Source: Scedosporium boydii
Taxonomy: Eukaryota; Ascomycota; Sordariomycetes; Microascales; Microascaceae
DNA: 64,000 nt
Assembly (NCBI GenBank): GCA_002221725.1
Contig: NJFT01000037.1
Span: 62,001 to 126,000, forward strand
Reading direction: 5' to 3'
Each line of letters starts with the position of its first letter. Positions within the stretch are counted from its first letter, which is position 1. Below, one piece after another: positions 56,448 to 64,000 of the stretch. A program made the position numbers and the translations under genes. A model generated the notes under the pieces. It worked only from the letters and a program-made list of their open reading frames with translations. It had not been told where the DNA came from and did not search any database.

Positions 56448-58273
56448 TCACGCTTTGTGAACCTCGGTGATCCTGCACTTCCATCCCGAACCGGGTTCAA
56501 GAAGAGGGAGACTAGACACACTCCGTTAGTAAAAACAAGTCGCGAAACATGACAAAAGGAGCTTCGAGGAAGTCAACATACCTAGCGCCGAGACACCAAC
56601 CCAATTCATTGCCCTTAATCTTCTTGGCAATGCGGACCTCACGCTCAATAGGCATATCATAGCCGGTATGAAGGAGGGCCATCATAAAGTTAAGGTCGAG
56701 ACAGTGCTCGGGCCTATCACGGAGCTCGTCGAGAGCCTTGGGTACGGTGGAGAAGACATCCCAGCCCTCCTCGCCCGAGCAGACGCTGTTGGTGAGGTCG
56801 TGCATCTCGCGGAGGGTGAAGGAGTCGGGCATGCCGAGGGGCTTCGTACGGTCGTAGAAATAGGAGAAGATGTAGACGTCTTCGCTCGAGAAGGTCTTGG
56901 AAAGGAGAGGCTGGTGGACGCCGTTGAAGGAGCAGGGGGCGAGAGTGCAAGAGGCCTCCTTGTTGAGAATCTGCTCGGCGAGGTTCCTGCACTGGGCTGG
57001 GGCGGGGTGTGAGGGACCGGTCATGTTGACGGTTACGGCTTCTCCGAGAGGGTGGCCGTCGCCCATCTTGACGGTGATCTCACGGGTCATGCCAGGGGCA
57101 ATGCAAGGGTGAACAACGGGCTTCTTCATCCAGTTGCTGTCCTCCTCCTGGGCCTCGAAAATACCGTGAACCAAGGCCTTGTGAACGGCTTCGCGAGCAG
57201 CCATCAAGCCGTAGCCAAGGTGAGAGTGCTGGTACAAGGTGAACTGGCGACCTCCAAAAGAGAGCTCGTACTTGTGGTCGCCCTCAGCAAGCTTCTCGGG
57301 CATGCCACCATGGGGAGTCTCCTTAAAAGTAGGCTCGAAGACAATCTGAGTGGAACCACCGCCAAGGTCGAAAACGGCGGCAGTGGGGCTCTTATCCGGA
57401 CCGCCAATCTTGCCAAGGAGGTAGTTGGTGGTGATCCAAGCGTAGACACCCTCATCAGATCCATCCATGATGTCGACACCGTGGTCCTCCTTGGAGACGA
57501 CGGGGAACGGGTACTTGGTCTCCAGATGGGTGCGAACAGTATCGAGAATCCTCTGCGCGCTCTCGGCGCCAATCATGCGAAGACCAGCAGTTGCCTTTAC
57601 GGCAACGGGGCTGCAGGCCTTGAGTTTATCGGGAACAGTGCGCATGGCAACCTCCATAAGGGCGTCAAGAGTGTGAGCAGCGGCCTCAGGGTCGTCCTTA
57701 TACTTGCTGAGGCCGCCGACCTCTTTCTCGGTCATCTTGAACTCCTCGTGCTCGAGCTCGGGGGTGGAACCGCAGTTATTGAACTTGTAGACGTGGATTC
57801 GGGATCCAGTGCTACCGGCGTCGATCATCAGGACATATTGGACGATAGGCTTATCCTTGGAGCTAGAGCGCGTGCATCGATCTGTTCCGTACGACGAGTC
57901 GGAGGGGACCTGGCCCTGGGAGTTTCCGGAACCGGAGCCGGAACCGGAGACGGCTAGATGGCCTCGTTAGCGTTTTGTACACTCTGGGCGGCAGATTACG
58001 CAGCAAAGAAAAAGACAACGAGGGAACGGCGCTGTACGAACCACCATTGTAGAGATCGACGCCCTTTGGGGAAATCCAGTAGAAGCAAGCCAGCAGGACG
58101 AATACTATCGCCGCTGTCTTGATCCACCGGGCTTTCTGTGCTTGAGACATCCAGATGGCCTTTAAACTGGCAAACAATCCGTGGTTTCGAACGCCGTGTC
58201 CGTATCGGCCAGGCTTCTCGTGCGGGTCGTGAGCTACGTGCTTAGTAGGCAGCGAAACTGACGTACGCCGCAT
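56448..58273 (-). CDS. gda1: Gda1, Golgi guanosine diphosphatase (GDA1/CD39 NTPDase)
   Basis: Three exons on the minus strand: 58273-58042, 57953-56582 and 56511-56448, giving 555 residues. Intron 1 uses GTTCGT (or GTGGTT three bases earlier, also in frame); intron 2 has GTATGT, TACTAAC and acceptor TCTAG, joining CLGASLPLL. The type II topology is clear: a short basic cytoplasmic N-terminus, then the anchor WIKTAAIVFVLLACFYWI, a Gly/Ser linker and the lumenal catalytic domain. Apyrase-conserved regions are DAGSTGSR, KATAGLR, SDEGVYAWITTNYLLG and DLGGGSTQ. The enzyme hydrolyses GDP to GMP in the Golgi lumen, sustaining GDP-mannose/GMP antiport for mannosylation. The extension after LPLL (EPGSGWKCRITEVHKA) is longer than I expect; the rest is full length. 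Confidence 0.95.
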
Positions 58274-59236
58274 AACCTCTCTCGTTGAAAAGGGGCGAAA
58301 TGCTCGATTCGCGGCTGTCGGGAAATAAAGTTTACGAGGATGATCGTCGTCGATGGGTGGAAGAAAAGATAGGCATCAGAAGATGCCTTGGCGTAATGAA
58401 GCGAGTGTCAGAAGGAAAAAAGGAAAAAGAAGATAACGAGAGCACGAAAGAGGTCGCAATTAAAAAGAGTGGGAAACTGAAGAGATTTCAGTGTCTCGAT
58501 TACAAGAATTGTATTGAGAGAAAAAGGTAAGGCACAAGGAAAGAATGCGCCAAAATCAAGAATATGCGAATAGAGAGAAGGAGAAGGGAGGTGAGGATGA
58601 GGAAGGGGAGAGAGTGCAGGAGATACGAAGTCGAGGAAAAATCCAATGTAAAAATCGAGACAAAAAATAGGGGAAAGCCAGATTGATGAAGTAATGATTT
58701 CAACGTTGTCCTCACGTAATTCCTTCATACAGGCTTCGCACTTCGCCCGGACACGTCCAACAATCTCGCCTTCGACGTGGATTGATTTTAATTGATCCAG
58801 GGGGGCCCCATAACTGCGTGCGGAACTAGTTCAGCACTAAATCAGAGCCTCTCCAGCCAATCTGAAAGCGGAATTTTCCACCTAAATATACCCCCAGTTC
58901 AGTGAAACCCCTGGTGGCGCAGACAAAGTGGGAATCGTGGCGGGACAAGATCACAGCCGGTGGCAGGTGGCTTGTTTCCGCCACTTGGCTGCTTCACATC
59001 CTCAAACTCTCAAACTCAAGAGCGGACAGAGAAAGATACAGGATTCGCAATTCATCCGTTTATACACAGGTATCGGCGCCATAAACTACCCGATTCTCTT
59101 ATAATATCTATGGACCCGCCTGGAATCGGGTCAAAACCCTGGTTTGACTTCTAGGGCAGACGCAGACCTGTGACGGCTAGCCCCAATGTTCTCTTCGCTG
59201 GCTTGCAGCAAAGAAACCCACAGAGTAAAGTTTCCA
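58274..59236. other. Intergenic stretch containing the gda1 promoter
   Basis: 963 bases between two minus-strand genes. Bases 58400-58720 are purine-rich on the plus strand, hence pyrimidine-rich on the gda1 coding strand, as in fungal promoters. A CCAAT pentamer lies at about 58856-58860. No gene. Confidence 0.45.
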
Positions 59237-60962
59237 TCATGATGAACCAGCCTCGCCATGCGATTCCTTTGAAATGACACTCCCGTGGTTGGATTTCGCT
59301 TTGACCTCCCCTCCTCCTTGTTTGGACGCGAACAACCAGTTTGGTTCCGTCTTGGTCGTCTTCTTGCCGCCCTTCTTCGTCGGAAAAGAGCGGCTTGGCA
59401 TTGCCTCGCCCGCTGACGAGCCACTCTGAAGCCTCTTTTCTCGTAGACGTTTCGTATGTTCCCATAAATCGGCTTGTACCCATTCCGGCATCCAGCGCTT
59501 TACAATCACGTAGTCCGCGTCCTAACGAAACCGTCAGCATATTAGGGAAAAATGGAAAGGCACGATTGGGCCTTATAAAACCACAATCTCCAGGAGAACA
59601 TACCTCTTCGTCAATAGTATGTTCTATATCGAAAGTTCTTAGTGTTTCCAACGAAACATGTCTTCGGGCCATCCGCGTATGTGTAGGTCTCTCCTCCATT
59701 GCATCGTCAGTGGCTTGTTGCTTGCTGGGGCCGGATTTACCGAGACCATCCGATAACGGAAGCCTGTATTTTCTCTCCTTTTCTGCCAGAGAAGTATCAG
59801 TAAAGTCCCAAAAACTCTCGAATACTTCGTCGGTTGCCTTGTGTCTCGGTATTTGTTCTTCTGGCCCATGGACAAGGGTCCTAGCCTTAGTGAGGTCTTC
59901 CTCTGACCCAGGCGAGTATTCTTTACCCCGCTCAATACCATCCCACTGGCTTCGATGTCCCCGCTGCCGCGACCCCTGGTCCCGGCCGGGAGACTTGGTT
60001 GTGGTATGGCTGCTGTTCTGGGGGTCGGTCGCGACACCGCCCGAACGTATCCGGTCGTAACGATCATATGAGGTCGGTCCAAGGGCACCTCCTAGGCCAA
60101 TCATACCTCCGGCATCCCCATCGACATCCTTCCCGCCCTCAGAACGGCCTCCCTCGCTGGATGTCCACCGCGATCCGTATCTCATTTTATCCAGGGAGGG
60201 GTATGGTTCTTCATACTCTGATCGCAGCGGTTTCACACTCGGTTTATAGTTTCGAAACTGTTCAAGGGACGAGGCGGCTTTGTCCCGTGGTGTCGATGGC
60301 ATTGGCCCCGCCGACGTCTGCTGGCTGTCAGTAAGGACGGGTTTAGCTGCGGAAGGGGCCGGCGGCCTCCACCTGCCGAAACCCTGAGTGGACTGGCTCC
60401 TGCTTATGTTTTGCTGGTTCCCGAATAAGCTGGGTTTCTTCACGTATTGGTCCTGCTGCGAGCGACGAAGGTGATGCGGCTGGTTGTAGCCCGGATTGGC
60501 AAGGCCTCCGGATGCTTGTACGGTGCTGGCGTTTCTAGGTACAGAACTAGTTGCGCTGCTGAACTCTGCCGAACCGATATTCGGCTCTCGTTTCATCAAC
60601 TCTGTGTCCCCGAAAGGAGCCGTGTACGATGCCGACGCCACATCGGCGAACGAGGCTTGTGCTAGAAGAGGAAGTTCCTCGGCTTGCTTCCTGCGACTCT
60701 TCTTCTTTTTCTCGCCCCTGAACATGCTTCCCCGCTCGTCCACTACCGGCTCCCTGTCGAGCACGGGCGACGATTTAGATGTTGTGCCAGGGCCAAGTTC
60801 ATCATTGGAACCTGGAGGCGAGTCACGGCGTCGGTACTCGGCGTCTGTAATGACGATACTGGGATCAAATCCGTCGGCCTTAGAGGCCGCGCTTGGCGTT
60901 GGAGCGAACAAGAAAAGGTCATCATAAGACCCCGGGGTCTGGGGAGTAAGAACGTCATACAT
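59237..60962 (-). CDS. Large disordered fungal protein, unknown function
   Basis: Two exons on the minus strand: 60962-59604 and 59521-59237, giving 547 residues, phase 0. The intron has donor GTATGT and acceptor GTTAG. The start MYDVLTPQTPGSYDDLF is the first ATG. Most of the protein is Ser/Gly/Arg/Gln-rich and probably disordered, with a basic cluster (GEKKKKSRRKQ) that could be a nuclear signal. The only compact part spans the splice join: LETLRTFDIEHTIDEE continues DADYVIVKRWMPEWVQADLW then EHTKRLREKRL, and looks like a conserved C-terminal helix pair. I recognise no family. It starts only 88 bp downstream of the zinc-finger gene's stop, same strand, so its promoter lies within or just beyond that gene's 3' end. 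Confidence 0.75.
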
Positions 60963-61050
60963 AATTAGATATAAGTTTTAAAACGGATGAATCTAAAAGG
61001 GGAGGCACAATTGGTTCACTTACATCTTCCGTGAGCCAAGTGACCAGTTC

Positions 61051-62659
61051 CTACTTCGTCTCGATCTTCTGCAGGGGGCAATATACGCATCGCCATCTAC
61101 CGCAGTTCGGGCAAACTTCATCATTGGCGATATTTAGGAGTGGGAGGTGGCAGTTGCAGCATGTCCAATATATATACATATACCCCCTTCCTCCACGGAC
61201 ACCGACCCCGAAACCAACACCACTACCGCCTAGATTGCTATTGTATTCATCGCCCGTCTCGTTTTCGCGCGACGTCAAGGACGGGAGAGCGAAAAGAGCG
61301 AGCTGTTCTTGATGGTGACCGACATGACGCTGGTATTGTTTAAAAGAAGACAGTGGCTCCTCACATAGAGGACAGGCAATGCCTTGGTCCGAGGATGTAG
61401 GCCTCGCACTGAGCCTTATCAGTGCGTTCAATTGGTCTCCCGATGCTGATTCTGGGTGAAATTCTGTCAAGTGGTCTCTGCATTTCGAAGTGGAAAGGAA
61501 CTTCTTCCCACAGTCGTATGGGCAATAATACGTCTTCCAATGGTTCTGAAGCTCGTGAGCCGTCCACTCGTGCCTCCGAGAGAACTCTTTTCCGACTTCT
61601 TCGCACTCGGACGACAGGCAAACGTAAGGCCGTAAGTCTCCAAAAACATGCCGTCTATGACCTATTGTTTAGTCCTCTTTCTGGCGCTCGGATAGGGTGG
61701 CAAACTCACCTCCAGGAGATAGCGCTTGTCGCTGTAATCATCATAAAACAAAAAGGGCACTCAAAGGGTCCTTTGTCGGCTTCTTTGGGGAGTGGTGGAA
61801 CTTTAAGATTCGTATCATCCGCATTCGACGATGCGAACGACGTCCGGGACACTCCAGAGTCTGAGAGGGCGTCCTCATCCATAGCCGAAAGTGTTGGGTT
61901 GAAGGGGGTTGTCTTCATCCGGTCCGGTATTGAGGAAGCAATAGTGCTTTCGGCTTCCCTTTGGATTTGGGTTTCCGTCTCCAATCCAGCAACTAGTTTG
62001 TTATGGTGGCTTTCCCGATATTTGAAGTATTGTCGCCGTCTAGAAATCGCCTTTCCAAGTCTCTCCGCCAGGGAGTCGTCAACTTCACGGAACTTGTCTC
62101 GAACATACTGAATGTCGAAAGCTTCAAAATGTGAAGTGTCTACTGGGATCGATGCCTTGAAGCGATCATGGGGAGCGGGGTTTCTGATGGCTACGCTAAG
62201 GCGTAGGAGACAGTTGATAACGTCGGCGACATCAGTGGCGATCTGGCCCAGTTCCGTTTCGGGGAAATCGTTGTCTCTACTCTCTTGCTTAGAGTCGCCG
62301 TCATCGAAGACGAATTCACTGTTGTCGTCATCGTCATCATCTTCTAGCCTGTCCCACGGGACCTTGTCACCAGAGACTATAGCGACAGCATCTTCAAGCA
62401 ACGCTGTGAGGTCGTCGAAGAGCGAGACGACCTGCTCTTGAAGATGCGACGCATCTCGAAGACGGTACTGCAAAGAGCTTCTGCCGGATTTGTGCGCACC
62501 AATGTTTCCGGCCCATATCCTGCATCGGACGTGCTCTTCCTCGAAAGCCGCCAGGGCCGAACGCTCATAGACGTCGAAAATTTGCGGTTCGAGCGCAGTA
62601 AGTCTTTCGAATAGGCGGAGGCAGGCCGTAACCGATTTTGAAATGCTACTATCGCCCAT
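61051..62659 (-). CDS. Multi-zinc-finger protein with helical N-terminal domain
   Basis: Two exons on the minus strand: 62659-61710 and 61654-61051, giving 517 residues. The donor is GTGAGT, the lariat GACTAAAC. The acceptor CATAG splits an Arg codon; the nearer AATAG would hit a stop. Residues about 1-230 form the helical domain common to Pezizomycotina C2H2 proteins (ISKSVTACLRLFERLTALEP and FDIQYVRDKFREVDDSLAER), with an acidic Asp-rich loop. Zinc fingers follow: CPFCFMM, PYVCLSSEC with HEWTAHELQNH, YYCPYDCGKKF with CRDHLTEFH, and ACPLCEEPL with YQRHVGHH. A C-terminal zinc ribbon has CCNCHLPLLNIANDEVCPNC. These occur in fungal regulatory and NLR-linked proteins of unknown role. It diverges from the DUF7580 gene 303 bp away. 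Confidence 0.85.
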
Positions 62660-62962
62660 ACTCGCTCGACATCTCAGGTTTCAGTTTCGGGTCGTTTCTG
62701 TGCCGGTAGTTGTCTCATAGGCAATGAGGACGGCAGAGAGGCTGCGGAGTCAATGAGGAGCAAGTAGCAGTCAATCTGCAGTCACACCTCACAGCCTGGT
62801 CCTCCTCTGTAAGCCCATCCAATCCCGTATCGTGCAACAATTGCAGCCAAGTTCTCCCTGCTTATTATACCCCGCACCGGCTCGTAAATAGGCTCAGTCG
62901 CATCCAACTTCTCTGACCCGTTTTCATTTCCGAATTGAATTCCACGGTTTGCCATCGTTACC
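62660..62962. other. Divergent promoter region, zinc-finger / DUF7580
   Basis: 303 bases between opposing ATGs. The compact spacing makes a shared promoter likely. No conserved motif assigned. Confidence 0.45.
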
Positions 62963-64000
62963 ATGTCGGGGTTTGAGATTGCTGGGGTCGTACTTGGGAG
63001 CATTCCCCTAGTGATCTCGCTCCTTGAGCATTATCAAGGCGGGCTGCGAACGATCCAAAGGTTGCGAAAATACGACAGGGAATTGCAGAGCCTCATTCGA
63101 AATCTCAGGACGGAGCAAGCGAAGCTCCAGAACGTTTGCGAGAAGCTGCTTGAAGGGCTCGTCCCGCCGTCTCGCATTGATGAGATGGTTGAGAACCCTT
63201 TCGGAGATTTGTGGTCAGATGAAGAGATACAAAAGAAGATACGGGCCAGGTTATGGAGGTCTTGGGGAGTTTTCGAGCAGACGGCGATAGACATGAACGC
63301 TGCTATCGAGGAGATGATGAAGAGACTCGGAGGGAAAGACAAGGTAGGCTAAGCCGTACACACTTTGTTGCATCTATTGGCCAAGCGACTCTTACCAAGA
63401 CGACGGTATTGTTTTAGGCATCATGGCTGGGCGGCACTTCGATCTCAAGAGAGCTAAAACGAATGAACTTTGCGCTAAGTCGGAGCGCTTATGCCGATAT
63501 AATGTCGACTATCAAAGACGGTATCTCGAGCCTCGAGTCTCTCACAACCACAAACATCGAACTCGAGCCGCCACGTCGCCTAAGATCTCGTGTGAAACTG
63601 CTGTCTGTGCTGCGTGGCGTCTCCTCGAGCATCTATCGAGCTATCAGGTCAAGTTTAACCTGCACATGCAAGCACGACATCTCCCTGCGCCTTTCGAGCT
63701 CGCATGGTGAAATCACACCAGCGGATGACATGGAACGAGTGATTCAGAGCATAAGGTTTCATCTCGCTCTTTCTCAGTCATTCGGCGGCGAGGATCCCGA
63801 GGCCGATTCGGTGAAAACCCAGAGTTGGGAGGAATTCCTCATCCAAGCAAACCCGCTTCCGAAAGTCTCACGTGTCCACTCTCACGCCGTTTCTTCCTGC
63901 ATAGCGAAACCCGCCGGACTCAAGAGGATGACCCTCTCTTCCGCCGCTCGATCGTCTTCATCTTGTACCACTTTAGTAGAGACACCGACCACTACTTCTC
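62963..64000 (+). CDS. DUF7580-type fungal protein, 3' part outside window
   Basis: Two exons are visible: 62963-63343 and 63418 to the window edge, open to base 64000. The intron has donor GTAGGC and acceptor TTTTAG, phase 0. The N-terminus MSGFEIAGVVLGSIPLVISL then LEHYQGGLRTIQRLRKYDRE is the hallmark of the large Pezizomycotina family now called DUF7580; LQNVCEKLLEGLVPPSRIDE and the ENPFGDLW block support it. Exon 2 continues MNFALSRSAYADIMSTIKDG and RVKLLSVLRGVSSSIYRAIR with a Ser-rich region. Exon 2 is a single frame of over 190 codons to the edge, so the reading is safe. Such proteins occur in many copies per genome with kinase-like C-terminal ends. The visible part lacks that end. Function is unknown. 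Confidence 0.85.

Overview
The window is nuclear DNA from a filamentous ascomycete (Pezizomycotina). The evidence is short GT-AG introns of about 55-150 nt with lariat sites such as CTAAC or GCTAAT, long intergenic spacers, and recognisable fungal proteins: Set1, Spb1, Ypt7, Gda1, a Cdt2-type WD40 protein and a DUF7580 protein. The class within Pezizomycotina cannot be fixed from the sequence alone. I see no rRNA, tRNA, CRISPR array or intact transposon.

Layout. Left edge to 9.8 kb: the 3' part of a securin-like gene, a 2.2 kb spacer, the H3K4 methyltransferase gene set1, and a small conserved fungal gene of unknown role. From 9.8 to 20.6 kb lies a gene-poor stretch of almost 11 kb. From 20.6 to 25 kb: a cysteine-rich single-pass membrane protein, an FMN-dependent 2-hydroxy-acid dehydrogenase/oxidase, and a DUF4202 protein. 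From 25.2 to 27.2 kb lies a cluster of gene remnants: a conserved fungal gene broken by an in-frame TAG and a +1 shift, a damaged LysM exon, and two orphan exon-like pieces. Then come a SANT/Myb-like protein and a 14-3-3-related protein. A second gene-poor region (32.5-38.5 kb) carries a cluster of a recurring palindromic 9-11-mer (core TACTTCGTA). From 38.5 kb to the right edge the gene density is normal: a JMJD7-type JmjC hydroxylase, spb1, a Cdt2 homologue, a heme-oxygenase-like tail-anchored protein, an SLC35F-type transporter, ypt7 (Rab7), a fungal Mg-chelatase-like protein, gda1 (Golgi GDPase), an unrecognised disordered protein, a multi-zinc-finger protein, and a divergently transcribed DUF7580 protein that runs off the window.

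The genes do not form one pathway. There is a chromatin and cell-cycle flavour (securin, Set1, JmjC, Cdt2), a ribosome-biogenesis gene (Spb1), and an endomembrane block (SLC35F, Ypt7, Gda1). There are no operons; shared divergent promoters are likely for spb1/cdt2, ypt7/Mg-chelatase-like and zinc-finger/DUF7580. All exon limits come from reading splice signals against protein frame and known family sequence. No alignment was run.
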